64,000 bases of DNA from Vreelandella olivaria. GTDB lineage: Bacteria > Pseudomonadota > Gammaproteobacteria > Pseudomonadales > Halomonadaceae. Location of the stretch: contig NZ_JALPZO010000088.1 in assembly GCF_023507745.1 (NCBI RefSeq), positions 1 through 64,000 on the forward strand, given 5' to 3'. Under the pieces are notes generated by a model. The model did not search any database. It was not told the origin of the DNA and worked only from the letters and a program-made list of their open reading frames with translations. Made by a program: the position numbers and the translations under genes. Shown here piece after piece: positions 1-9,227 of this stretch (position 1 is the first letter of the stretch; each line of letters begins with the position of its first letter).

Positions 1-390
1 GTAACAACTTCTTCAGGACGGCTGATTTACGCTCTGCAGAATAACGTGGCACAAGGACTCCATGTCGCTCCCTCTGGATTAGATTTAGGCGATATCGCCA
101 ACCGGACAACTAGGCTGACAGAGGGGGGACTGGCGGGATTCTGGTTTTTTTGGAATAGTGTCTCTATCGGAGAGTGGGTATATAATCTCTTTGGAGGGGA
201 GCTGCGTGGGTATGGTTCTGATCAACAGCGCTGGCATAGAGTTTGGGCTATAGGGTTTATCGGAGCCTACGCTTTTGGCACAGTTCAAGGACTTATCATT
301 ATGTGGCACTATAGAAAAAATCCTAAAGCAATCAAAATGCTAGAAGAGCGTATCAAACAGAAAGAGCAACGAAAACAAGATAAGCAATGA
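1..390 (+). CDS. Unidentified membrane-protein C-terminus, cut by the left edge
   Basis: The frame is open from base 1 to the TGA at 388-390, so this is the 3' part of a longer gene. An internal GTG at 46 could start a 114-aa product, but nothing favours it. Two hydrophobic stretches are visible (one around FWFFWNSVSIGEWVYNLF, one around VWAIGFIGAYAFGTVQGLII), followed by a very basic, lysine- and glutamine-rich tail (ending QKEQRKQDKQ). I do not recognise the family. It lies directly before a haemagglutinin/CdiA relic on the same strand, where immunity proteins or displaced toxin ends are normally found. That placement is the only hint of function. It is A/T-richer than the relic that follows. 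Confidence 0.5.
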   Translation, partial: VTTSSGRLIYALQNNVAQGLHVAPSGLDLGDIANRTTRLTEGGLAGFWFFWNSVSIGEWVYNLFGGELRGYGSDQQRWHRVWAIGFIGAYAFGTVQGLIIMWHYRKNPKAIKMLEERIKQKEQRKQDKQ

Positions 391-391
391 T

Positions 392-842
392 ATGGCTTTT
401 GGCAGTCATCCTATTTCTCGACTCTCCGCAGGCAGGACATCACCGCTCGCGCAGCCGGAGGTTAATGCGCAAAGCGTGCGCCAGGTCATCGGCGCCATGG
501 CCGAAGCCAATCCCGATCTCGCTTGGCTGCAAGCGATGGAGGCGCGTGGCGATATCAACTGGCGGCAGGTGGGAGCCATCCACGACAGTTGGAGCTATTC
601 GCAATCCCCTCGGGCCGGGCGCCGCGCTCGCGGTCAGCATCGTCTCGGCCGCCTGGGCCGGCCCCGCCGCCGCCGGTCTGGTCAATAATGCCATGGGTGC
701 CGCTATCGTGCAGACGTTGCCTCAGGTCTACTTGCAGGTACGCGAAGGCGACCTCACCGTCGGCGGTACCCTGATCGCCGGCATTGTTGCCGGGGCCAGC
801 GAGGCCCCGTTCATGAACGTCACTACCTGCAACGCCTTATAG
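392..842 (+). pseudogene. Relic of a filamentous haemagglutinin / CdiA-type protein, frameshifted
   Basis: In one frame (from 392) residues such as NPDLAWLQAMEARGDINWRQ and then IHDSWSYSQS appear. The neighbouring frame (from 606) carries on with LGPGAALAVSIVSAAWAGP and ends at 842. Together these match, from memory, the conserved region before the variable C-terminal toxin of two-partner-secretion haemagglutinins (FhaB/CdiA), where HDSW.YS.SGLGPGA is a recurring block. The change of frame falls at about 605-608, so the copy cannot be translated as one protein. The first ~25 residues do not look like the family and suggest a recombination joint. It is visibly more G/C-rich than the flanks. 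A displaced orphan module is the likely origin; no toxin domain is recognisable. Confidence 0.65.
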
Positions 843-997
843 CTATGCTGGGAGGTGGTGAGTAGGCGTTGTTACTTGTTAGTTACATCGTCCCAGCGCG
901 ATTGCCAGTGGCGTTATTGAGATCACTTCCGCTGATAGGCTTGATATGGATGTGCATGAAATAATATCTCCCATTCTTGACTGGATAAGCTCCGAGC

Positions 998-1355
998 ATG
1001 GTTCTGGAAGGCATCGTAGCTATGGGATGGATGTACGTTGTCGCTGCCGTTGTGGCCTTCATCTGGAGCTATCAAGGCGAGAGATTATGCTGCCAAGAGA
1101 AGGAAGGTAAAGGAGAGGGCCGATGCCTCGCTTGTCCACGAGTCGCTGTCTGCCTCCATGGTGATCCAGGGCGGTAGTGGGACTGCCAAATATATGGCGA
1201 AACTGGAGCGGGAGGGTGGTCAAATTTGGCTTACCCTCATGCGAACGCTTGATGGCCTGGAACAAGAAGCGACGAGGGAAAGCTTCGCCTCCGTCGATGA
1301 AGTCGAGAAATACCTGGATGAAAATACTAATTTTCGCCTCCCGGACTTTAGATGA
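998..1355 (+). pseudogene. Broken small protein: N-terminal TM helix in one frame, soluble domain in the next
   Basis: An ATG at 998 opens a frame reading a clear membrane helix (MGWMYVVAAVVAFIWSYQ), after which that frame becomes cysteine-rich and meaningless. The next frame, open from about 1019 and closing at 1355, then reads AIKARDYAAKRRKVKERAD and a well-behaved ~85-residue domain ending in FRLPDFR. The join is near 1065. Read together they give a ~118-aa protein with one TM helix and a cytoplasmic domain. If the second frame is used alone, it needs a TTG start at 1038. The family is not recognised. Its position behind a CdiA-type relic suggests an immunity gene, but that is inference only. 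Confidence 0.5.
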
Positions 1356-1395
1356 ATCCCGCCGCATCCATCGTAGTGGATGAAATCGAAACACC

Positions 1396-1557
1396 ATGCA
1401 TGAGCATCTCCAATGGGGGCTCGATACCGGAGCGGTGTCCCAGGAAGATGGGGTCGTGAACACAGGAGATATCGAATCTTCATGCTGGCTGTATACGGCA
1501 ATTCTTGACTCTGTCGGTAGATGGGAAAGCATTTGTGGACATTGGCAGATATTTTAG
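1396..1557 (+). CDS. Small unrecognised ORF in the decayed region (53 aa)
   Basis: An ATG at 1396 opens a 53-codon frame that starts MHEHLQWGLDTG and stops at 1555-1557. No ribosome-binding site is evident and no family is recognised. The two neighbouring frames are also open for short distances around the stop, so it may be part of another frameshifted gene. It is listed because it fills the space between two broken genes; it may not be expressed. Confidence 0.2.
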   Translation: MHEHLQWGLDTGAVSQEDGVVNTGDIESSCWLYTAILDSVGRWESICGHWQIF

Positions 1558-1599
1558 GGAAGGGCAATGATGAGTGACGGTGAGCGCAGGCCTGCCTAG

Positions 1600-1895
1600 C
1601 TGAATTGGCGAAACAAGTATCGCGGGTTAGTTGTTGTAGTGATTGCTTTTTTATCTCTTTTTAAATGCTATAACAGGTTTGGGGGGAGAGTGGGAGTATT
1701 TTATGAATCGCTGCTTGAGCACTATTTTTTGGATATGATATAGCTGCTTATCTCTATGATAAGTATATGAATTTTGGTGGAGAAGGAGCCGACATGCAAG
1801 ATGGAAATACAGCAAGGAGTATAGCTTTCGTCTTTGCTGTTGCGGGATATTTGGCTATGTTCCTTTTTAATGGCTATCCAGGGCGGCAGAATTAA
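1600..1895 (+). pseudogene. Broken two-TM small membrane protein
   Basis: Frame one, open from 1600, reads NKYRGLVVVVIAFLSLF (a TM helix) and continues to EHYFLD before a TAG at 1741. The frame two bases on continues plausibly with DIAAYLYDKYMNFGGEGADM, then a second TM helix (IAFVFAVAGYLAMFLFNGY), and ends with TAA at 1893-1895. The frames meet at about 1735. The joined product would be about 98 residues with two TM helices and a loop of roughly 50 residues. No clear start codon survives upstream (a stop lies at 1597-1599). The family is unknown. The layout of a small membrane protein next to a CdiA relic is compatible with a dead immunity gene. Confidence 0.45.
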
Positions 1896-1994
1896 ACAGT
1901 TTTGGCGGCAATTTCAGAAAGAGGTATTTACCCTAAGGTAATACCCGGCATTCGAGCTGAATCAGCCCAAACACCGGGTTCATTAAAAGTGTTT

Positions 1995-2055
1995 CTTGCG
2001 CGGTTGTGGCCATTAACCTTAGGTTAGTGGCCACTTGGTATGAAGGCCGCGCAAG
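1995..2055 (-). terminator. Nested inverted repeat downstream of groEL
   Basis: An inner 13-bp hairpin (2006-2018 pairing with 2022-2034, one wobble, loop of three) lies inside an outer 9-bp stem (1995-2003 with 2047-2055, CTTGCGCGG/CCGCGCAAG). It starts 24 bases after the groEL stop. A modest T-rich stretch follows on the minus strand. It probably ends or stabilises the groESL transcript. Confidence 0.5.
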
Positions 2056-2078
2056 CTACCTGTACGACTCTCGTCGCA

Positions 2079-3734
<1,656 letters not shown>

Positions 3735-3777
3735 CTAAATTGAAATTAAAGGTGAAAGTAAGTAGTCGAGGCGGTGG

Positions 3778-4071
3778 TTAGCCTTCAACGACCGCCAGGA
3801 TATCGGCTTCACTCATGATCAAAACTTCTTCGCCGTCGATTTTTTGCTTCTCAACGCCGTAGCCGTCTTTGAAAATCACGGTATCGCCTACTTTAACGTC
3901 CAGCGGGCGAACATCGCCGTTGTCGAGAATACGGCCGTTGCCAACCGCCAGGATTTCTCCGCGCGTGGGTTTTTCCTGGGCGTTACCCGGTAGCACGATG
4001 CCGCCAGCGGTTTTCTGCTCTTCTTCCACGCGACGGATGATGACGCGATCGTGCAAAGGACGGATATTCAT
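3778..4071 (-). CDS. groES: Co-chaperonin GroES (10 kDa)
   Basis: The 97-residue lid of the GroEL cage. It begins [14 protein letters not shown], has the mobile loop ([19 protein letters not shown]) that docks on GroEL, and ends [12 protein letters not shown], all typical. The start is set at the ATG 4071-4069 because AGGAG lies about nine bases upstream; a longer open frame adds 11 residues absent from the family. It is first in the groES-groEL operon. A long 5' leader of about 150 bases separates it from the heat-shock promoter. Confidence 0.98.
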   Translation of the reverse strand: MNIRPLHDRVIIRRVEEEQKTAGGIVLPGNAQEKPTRGEILAVGNGRILDNGDVRPLDVKVGDTVIFKDGYGVEKQKIDGEEVLIMSEADILAVVEG

Positions 4072-4222
4072 GCTCACGTTCTCCTGAGTATCGTCAAAGC
4101 CCAATGGGGCATTAGCTTAAAGGTAACTCTCGTGGACTGCTCGCCCGCGAGAAGTGAAGGCAGGCTGCCTTCATGTTAATGGCGAGAGCCTGTGCTTTCG
4201 CCGAATCTGTGTTCTGCCACGA

Positions 4223-4250
4223 AAATGGGGGCTACCAAACGTCTTTCAAG
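4223..4250 (-). promoter_or_regulatory. Sigma-32 (heat-shock) promoter of groESL
   Basis: On the minus strand CTTGAAA (4250-4244) is followed, 13 bases on, by a C-rich -10 element reading CCCCATTT (4230-4223, preceded by one more C). This is almost exactly the enterobacterial RpoH consensus in sequence and spacing. It lies in the fxsA-groES interval and points at groES. Confidence 0.85.
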
Positions 4251-4301
4251 GGTGCGACAAGAAAAAATTTTCGTTTAACAACTTTCTTTGCCTCTGCATC
4301 C

Positions 4302-4787
4302 TTAGCGTTGCCTTGTGGACTCTTCCCGACTTATGAAATCACCTTCAATAGGGCCTTCCTGATGATGCGTCGAATGCTCATTGCGTTGGCTGTTTTGGTG
4401 ATGGGACTCTGCCTCTTGATATTGGCGGTTACCTGCTGTTTTGAGCCCAAGCCAAGTCATTGCTTTCAATCCCAATTGACGGGCAGTAGGCAGCAGGCAC
4501 GCGATACCCAGCGCATCCGACAGGAACCCCGGTGCGAGAAGAAGGGCGCCAGCAAAAATAAGAGCTGCGCCAGTGAAAAGTTCACTGGAAGGTATCTCGC
4601 CCATTTGTATGCGCTTGCGCGCGCTGGCAAATGTGGACATGCCTTCCTTTTGAATGAGGTAAAGGCCAGCGAAACCGGTGCCTAAAACAATGAGTAGTGT
4701 CATCAATAGGCCGATTTGGCTGCCGATTGAAAAAAGCAGCACAAAATCAAGTAAGGTGAACAGTGATATAAAAAGAAGAATGGGCAT
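4302..4787 (-). CDS. fxsA: FxsA family membrane protein
   Basis: A 161-residue cytoplasmic-membrane protein of the FxsA (phage T7 exclusion suppressor) family. The start MPILLFISLFTLLDFVLLFSI, the glycine-bearing helix region and the segment GAALIFAGALLLAPGFLSDA are characteristic; the C-terminal tail is polar and histidine-rich. In E. coli, overproduction of FxsA relieves F-plasmid exclusion of T7; its ordinary role is unclear. The ATG at 4787 is preferred because GGAG lies seven bases upstream; the open frame extends to 5024, but the extra residues are not family-like. It is transcribed in the same direction as groESL, but the heat-shock promoter lies after it. Confidence 0.88.
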   Translation of the reverse strand: MPILLFISLFTLLDFVLLFSIGSQIGLLMTLLIVLGTGFAGLYLIQKEGMSTFASARKRIQMGEIPSSELFTGAALIFAGALLLAPGFLSDALGIACLLPTARQLGLKAMTWLGLKTAGNRQYQEAESHHQNSQRNEHSTHHQEGPIEGDFISREESTRQR

Positions 4788-5035
4788 GGTGGGCTCCGTA
4801 ATAGCCTTAATCGCTGAATATGGTGACAGAAATGCGGAAAACAAGCAGCTGATGCCCCCAGCGCTGTAGTGGGCCAGTTTCCAATACTCGCTTTTTAGCG
4901 CATACTTTTCTATGCTGCAATGCACAATGTTGTTGGTTGTCAGGTGCTGCAAACGATGATGAGTTTTGCGCGTTAACCTGCTAATGCGGTGCCTGAAAAA
5001 AGCCATTGTAATGATGCCTGCCAAAGGAGATGAAG

Positions 5036-5797
5036 ATGCGATTGAATGAAAAGGTTATCGCGATTACTGGAGGGGCGCGTGGTTTGGGGTTTGCCATGGC
5101 GCAACGATTAGGTAAGCAGGGAGCGCGTATTGCGCTACTTGATGTGAGTGCTGAGGCACTGGATGAAGCGGTATCGATACTGTCCTCCCAGGAGGTTCAG
5201 GCACAGGCGTTTGTTGTCAATGTTGCTGATGAGTCCTCTGTCCAAATGGCGTTTGCTGATATTGCATCGCGTATGGGGCCGGTGTGTGGCTGTGTCAATA
5301 ATGCCGGCATTACCGATGATGCACTGTTGATTAAAGCCAAAGATGGCCGTGTGGAAAAACGGATGTCGCTGGCATCATGGCAGAAAGTATTGGATGTGAA
5401 TTTAACGGGTGTCTTCTTGTGTGGACGTGAAGCTGCTACGCAAATGGTTGAGTCAGGGCAGAAAGGCGTTATCGTTAATATTTCCAGTATTTCCCGAGCG
5501 GGAAATATGGGGCAAAGCAACTATGCGGCAGCTAAAGCAGGGATACATGCACTAACGGTAACCTGGGGTAAAGAGCTTGCACGCTACGGTATTCGTACGG
5601 GCACTGTTGCACCAGGGTTTATCGCCACGGATATGACGGCCTCTATGCGCCCCGATATGCTGGAAAGAATTGCAGCCAGTGTGCCACTTAAGCAGTTGGG
5701 TGAGCCTGATGACATTGCTCAAAGTGTTGCATTTATTTTTGAGAATGACTATTTCACTGCACGCATCATTGAATGCGATGGTGGGCTGCGGTTATAA
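5036..5797 (+). CDS. Short-chain dehydrogenase/reductase, FabG-like
   Basis: A 253-residue NAD(P)-dependent SDR oxidoreductase. The Rossmann motif TGGARGLG (TGxxxGxG), the NNAG strand and the catalytic set Ser (in NISSIS), Tyr-x-x-x-Lys (YAAAKAG) and Asn (in DVNLTGVF) are visible. The C-terminal ECDGGLRL resembles 3-oxoacyl-ACP reductases, yet the [15 protein letters not shown] insert and lack of other fatty-acid genes nearby make the true substrate uncertain. The ATG at 5036 is chosen because AAAGGAG ends six bases upstream; an ATG at 5030 overlaps that site. It is a single gene, divergent from fxsA, with its own terminator. Confidence 0.85.
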   Translation: MRLNEKVIAITGGARGLGFAMAQRLGKQGARIALLDVSAEALDEAVSILSSQEVQAQAFVVNVADESSVQMAFADIASRMGPVCGCVNNAGITDDALLIKAKDGRVEKRMSLASWQKVLDVNLTGVFLCGREAATQMVESGQKGVIVNISSISRAGNMGQSNYAAAKAGIHALTVTWGKELARYGIRTGTVAPGFIATDMTASMRPDMLERIAASVPLKQLGEPDDIAQSVAFIFENDYFTARIIECDGGLRL

Positions 5798-5812
5798 GGT
5801 AGACTCATGCAT

Positions 5813-5843
5813 GCATTGGCAGTGATGGCTGCCAATGCGTTTT
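5813..5843 (+). terminator. Rho-independent terminator after the SDR gene
   Basis: A 10-bp perfect stem (5813-5822 with 5829-5838, GCATTGGCAG/CTGCCAATGC) is followed by GTTTTG. It sits 15 bases past the SDR stop and between convergent genes. Confidence 0.8.
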
Positions 5844-5869
5844 GCACCCTAACTATGTTATCGCGGCTC

Positions 5870-6862
5870 TTAAAAGTGGAAATAGTCGCGGTTGATTTCC
5901 CGTTGGAAGTACATTTCCACCCGAAGTGTCATTGCCCAGCGAGGGTCATAGCTCACCTCGCGCTGGAAATGTAGTTCAGGGATAACGTCGGCGAATAAAA
6001 TACCTTTGTGTATATCGCGGCGGTAACGCGTTTGCAGATAGTAATTGGTCATGCGCGGATTGGATGCGCTCTCACCAATGGCGATGGCTGAATAGCGCAA
6101 AGCGCTCCGTCTATTGAGGCGCTGATTGAACTCGGCAATTTCACTGTATTCAAGGGTGTCTTCCTCCTCTCGCCATTGAACCGTTGTAATAAACCGTAAG
6201 TGACGACTTTCTGACAGTGGGCGGCCAATATCCCACTCGGTTCTGGCGGAGTAGCCCTCATTATTAAACCAGGAAAGCCGATTGAAGGATTCTAACTGCC
6301 AGGGGCCGTCACCAATATCCCATAAGCGTTCGCTGGTAAAACGCACATAAGGATCAAGGGGGAGCCGTAAGCGTACCCCTGCTCCAATGCGGTTGCTCCA
6401 GTTTTCACGTTTGTCACGGCGTTCCAGCCAGTCCAGGCCAAAGGTCGACGAGCGACGGTCACGTTGATCATTGTAGAGTCGTCCTGAACCCTGGTCGGCC
6501 AGGGTACCTTGAGACTCTTCCGGGTCACTTTCAATGACCAATCGAAGGCGCTCCTCGGTGGTTGGCAGGTCGATCCGGTAGCGTAGGCTAATGTCGTCTC
6601 CGGTTCCGTCTCCTTCCATCCAGTCAATTTCCTGACCAAGGCGAAGGTAAGACTCATTATTGACGATAGCCGACTGGTCGCCACCAAAAAAGGAGTCGAT
6701 ATTACGCGATGTGTTGTCTACCCAGTTGCCAACGCGAGCACGAAAAGGTTCTACCTGCTCTTCTGCCCACTCGGGCAGATCGCTGTCCTCGTCCTCTGCA
6801 TGGGCCTGTAACGCCAGGGTGGTGAGTGTGCCTAGGCAGAAGAGGGTGAAAATTCTTTTCAT
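5870..6862 (-). CDS. Predicted outer-membrane beta-barrel protein, function unknown
   Basis: This 330-residue protein begins MKRIFTLFCLGTLTTLALQAHA, a clear signal peptide ending near residue 22. The mature part opens with an acidic stretch and then alternates charged and aromatic residues in the strand-turn pattern of a beta-barrel (for example LRYRIDLPTTEERLRLVIES). It ends in DYFHF, with the terminal phenylalanine recognised by the Bam machinery. I cannot name the family; DUF481/porin-like barrels are possible. The ATG at 6862 is chosen because the signal peptide starts there; an upstream TTG at 6880 adds only six residues. It is a single gene with no operon partners. Confidence 0.65.
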   Translation of the reverse strand: MKRIFTLFCLGTLTTLALQAHAEDEDSDLPEWAEEQVEPFRARVGNWVDNTSRNIDSFFGGDQSAIVNNESYLRLGQEIDWMEGDGTGDDISLRYRIDLPTTEERLRLVIESDPEESQGTLADQGSGRLYNDQRDRRSSTFGLDWLERRDKRENWSNRIGAGVRLRLPLDPYVRFTSERLWDIGDGPWQLESFNRLSWFNNEGYSARTEWDIGRPLSESRHLRFITTVQWREEEDTLEYSEIAEFNQRLNRRSALRYSAIAIGESASNPRMTNYYLQTRYRRDIHKGILFADVIPELHFQREVSYDPRWAMTLRVEMYFQREINRDYFHF

Positions 6863-6880
6863 GTCAGCATCTCTGGGCAA

Positions 6881-7209
6881 AATTTTTTTAATGTTATGGA
6901 GTAAGGCTAATGCGCTTTATGACTTTCGATCGCTTGTGCCCATTTCTAAAGCGTGTTTTCGTTCATAACGGCCAGGCGCTCTTTGGGTATATTCGTATAG
7001 GGTTTATTATCGATTAGGCGCTGGCGCATAGAGTCGTTATAAAGTCATGGTTGTAAAATATCCAAGCAAACAGGTGTATGTGGCTGCAATGACTAAATGG
7101 CCTGCGTGATTGAAGCCTCTCTCAGTGGAAAGCGGTAAAATCCAGCGCCAAATTAGCTCAAAAGAGGATCATAGTCAGTAACTTAGAAAAATTAAGGGGG
7201 AGCAATAAC
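6881..7209. other. Intergenic stretch without a gene
   Basis: Between the barrel gene and the tRNA terminator I see no plausible ORF or RNA. The right part is A/T-rich and presumably holds the promoter of the leftward barrel gene. Confidence 0.5.
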
Positions 7210-7240
7210 AAAAAAATCCGGCTAGCCGTTGGCTACCGAA
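7210..7240 (-). terminator. Rho-independent terminator of tRNA-Leu
   Basis: Read on the minus strand, CGGTAGCC and GGCTAGCCG form a GC-rich stem with an AAC loop (one bulge), followed directly by seven T (7216-7210). It lies 35 bases after the tRNA 3' end. Confidence 0.8.
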
Positions 7241-7275
7241 TTACTATAAGGCGCTAAGTTAAAGCTTAAATAAAT

Positions 7276-7360
7276 TGGTGCGGATGGGGAGACTCGAACT
7301 CCCACACCTTACGGCACTAGAACCTAAATCTAGCGTGTCTACCAATTCCACCACATCCGC
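7276..7360 (-). tRNA. tRNA-Leu (anticodon UAG)
   Basis: The minus strand gives an 85-nt class II tRNA. The acceptor stem pairs GCGGATG with CATCCGC; the anticodon stem CTAGA/TCTAG encloses the loop TTTAGGT, so the anticodon is TAG; the T-arm is GGGAGTTCGAGTCTCCC; the CCA end is encoded. A long variable arm, as expected for leucine, is present. It decodes CUA and, by wobble, other CUN codons. It is a single gene with its own terminator. Confidence 0.96.
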
Positions 7361-7447
7361 AGAAGACGAGGCGAATTCTAACAACTTCCTTGTTAATGTC
7401 AATGCATGGGTTATGTATTTATAGATTAGCAGGTATAGGGGGCGTGC

Positions 7448-8170
7448 ATGCATTTAATGCATTGGATGGGTAAAGCGAGCCACTGGTTCCGCAGGGGGCT
7501 GCCCGGCTATTGCGCCTTTTGTCTCGCAGCAGACCAATCGGACAGGGGATGGTGCAATGAGTGTTATCAAATGCTGCCTTGGAACACTGAGGGGTGCTTG
7601 CAGTGTAAGGAACCACTAAAAGACCGTCGTTTGCCTTACATTCAACGTATATGTGGCCACTGTTTAACCAATCCTCCTGCCTTTAAAGCGACAACGGCGG
7701 AACTGCTGTATCAGGACCCTATCATCGAGCTGATCCACGACTTTAAGTTTAATTTCTCTCCGCGGGCTGGCACGCTGTTGGTTGAGCTCATGCTGGCGAA
7801 TGCTCCTATAGCCCTGGGGGATGTGTTGTTGCCAGTCCCCATGTTCAGGTCCCGGGCCCGTGCGCGAGGTTTCAATCAGGCGCATTGGTTGGCGAATCAA
7901 TTGGGTCAGCGGTTGAACTTGCCTGTTATTAATGCCGTGTGCACAAGACGACTGCCGTCCCAGCGCTCCTTGAATCGCCGCCAACGTGAGGAGAATCTAT
8001 TGGGAGCTTTTCAGGTACAAGGCCCATTGCCTGACCATGTGACGATTGTTGATGACGTAGTGACTACCGGGGCGACAGGGCAGGCGTTGGCAGTGGCTGC
8101 ATTAAGCGCGGGTGCCAAACAGATTGGTATTTGGGCAGTGGCACGCACACCATTGGATAAGAGTTGTTAG
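7448..8170 (+). CDS. comF: ComF family phosphoribosyltransferase-like protein
   Basis: This 240-residue protein has an N-terminal zinc-ribbon pattern (pairs CAFC, CNEC, CLQC and CGHC in the first ~75 residues) and a C-terminal type I PRTase fold with the PRPP-binding loop VTIVDDVVTTGAT near residue 205. ComF proteins take part in uptake of transforming DNA in competent bacteria (ComF/GntX group), probably with helicases in the cytoplasm; the exact biochemical role is not settled. The ATG at 7448 follows an AGGGGG site. It has no bioH/bioF neighbours as in some relatives; it sits between tRNA-Leu and srkA, overlapped by nothing. Confidence 0.9.
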   Translation: MHLMHWMGKASHWFRRGLPGYCAFCLAADQSDRGWCNECYQMLPWNTEGCLQCKEPLKDRRLPYIQRICGHCLTNPPAFKATTAELLYQDPIIELIHDFKFNFSPRAGTLLVELMLANAPIALGDVLLPVPMFRSRARARGFNQAHWLANQLGQRLNLPVINAVCTRRLPSQRSLNRRQREENLLGAFQVQGPLPDHVTIVDDVVTTGATGQALAVAALSAGAKQIGIWAVARTPLDKSC

Positions 8171-8199
8171 AATGTTGCTTTCATACCAAGGAGCGGCAT

Positions 8200-9174
8200 A
8201 TGCCACATCCCTTTAGCGCACTGTCACCGGATATGGTGATGTCTGCAGTTGAGTCTGTTGGAGTCTGGCCCGCGGGCGAGCCGTTTGCGCTTAATAGCTA
8301 CGAAAATCGTGTCTTGATGTTTCGTGATGATGAGGGTGGGCGCTGGGTAGTGAAGTTTTATCGTCCAGCCCGCTGGACAAACGAAGCTATCCAGGAGGAG
8401 CATGATTTTTTACAGGAACTAAAAGACGCTCAGGTGCCCGTTGTTGCCCCTTGGCGAAACGATGTAAACAGTTCGTTGCATACTTTTCAGCAATTCCGTT
8501 TTGCACTTTTTCCGCAGTACGCTGGGCAGGCACCGGAGCTTGATAACCCCTCGCATCTTTTTGCTTTGGGTGAGGTATTAGGGTGTCTGCATAGTGTTTC
8601 ATGCAAAAAAGCATTTCAATATCGCGCTCGGTTAAGTTTTGAGGGTGGTATTGCTGATGCAGAAGAGCGGGTTTTATCCAGCCGTTGGCTCAACAAGCAT
8701 CAGCAGCGTGCGTACCGGCAGGTGGTGCAAAAAATTGTTCGCCAGCCAAGTGGTCATGCCATTGACCAGACAACAATGATCCGGACGCACGGGGATTGCC
8801 ACTTGGGTAATGTGTTGGGCCGAGATGAGTCTTTTACGCTGGTGGATTTTGACGATTGTATTATGGCACCCGCGATCCAGGACATTTGGATGCTGTTACC
8901 CGTGAACGATCCTACCAGCTGGCGGGTACAGCTAAGCGAGATTATTGAGGGGTATGAGGAAGCGCATCCCTTTCCTCACGAACAGGTAGCGCTCATTGAG
9001 CCGCTCAGGGCCTATCGCCTGGTTAGGCATACTGCATGGCTGGTGTCGCGGTGGAACGATCCCGCTTTCCCCAGAGCATTTCCTTGGCTGGCAGAAAGCG
9101 GTTATTGGGATCAGCATATTCGCCAACTGGAGCAGCAATGCTTGCAGCTGGAAAAGCCGATCTGGCTGGCATAA
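8200..9174 (+). CDS. srkA: Stress response serine/threonine kinase SrkA (YihE/RdoA)
   Basis: A 324-residue kinase of the aminoglycoside-phosphotransferase fold. Visible are the nucleotide-binding lysine region (RWVVKFYRP), the Brenner catalytic loop THGDCHLGNVL near residue 205 and the metal-binding VDFDDC. SrkA in E. coli phosphorylates Ser/Thr residues and protects cells against oxidative and antibiotic stress, partly by opposing MazEF; it is often found beside dsbA, which is not the case here. The start at 8200 follows AAGGAG by seven bases; a longer frame from 8164 adds unlikely residues. It lies 29 bases after comF, so the two may be co-transcribed. Confidence 0.92.
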   Translation: MPHPFSALSPDMVMSAVESVGVWPAGEPFALNSYENRVLMFRDDEGGRWVVKFYRPARWTNEAIQEEHDFLQELKDAQVPVVAPWRNDVNSSLHTFQQFRFALFPQYAGQAPELDNPSHLFALGEVLGCLHSVSCKKAFQYRARLSFEGGIADAEERVLSSRWLNKHQQRAYRQVVQKIVRQPSGHAIDQTTMIRTHGDCHLGNVLGRDESFTLVDFDDCIMAPAIQDIWMLLPVNDPTSWRVQLSEIIEGYEEAHPFPHEQVALIEPLRAYRLVRHTAWLVSRWNDPAFPRAFPWLAESGYWDQHIRQLEQQCLQLEKPIWLA

Positions 9175-9227
9175 GCCCTTATTCGTGCTTGTAAACAAGG
9201 GCTATGCTCACCGGGGGATGCGTCACT

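Noticed and set aside
1..1900. An intact toxin/immunity pair
   Set aside because: No frame gives a recognisable toxin domain and at least three genes carry frame breaks; only relics can be supported.
4104..4109. CCCCAT on the minus strand just before groES, as a possible heat-shock -10
   Set aside because: There is no CTTGAA-like element at the right distance; the promoter at 4223-4250 is much better.
9174..9203. Hairpin AGCCCTT/AAGGGCT after srkA as a strong terminator
   Set aside because: It is short, has a long loop and no T-run; at best a weak terminator.
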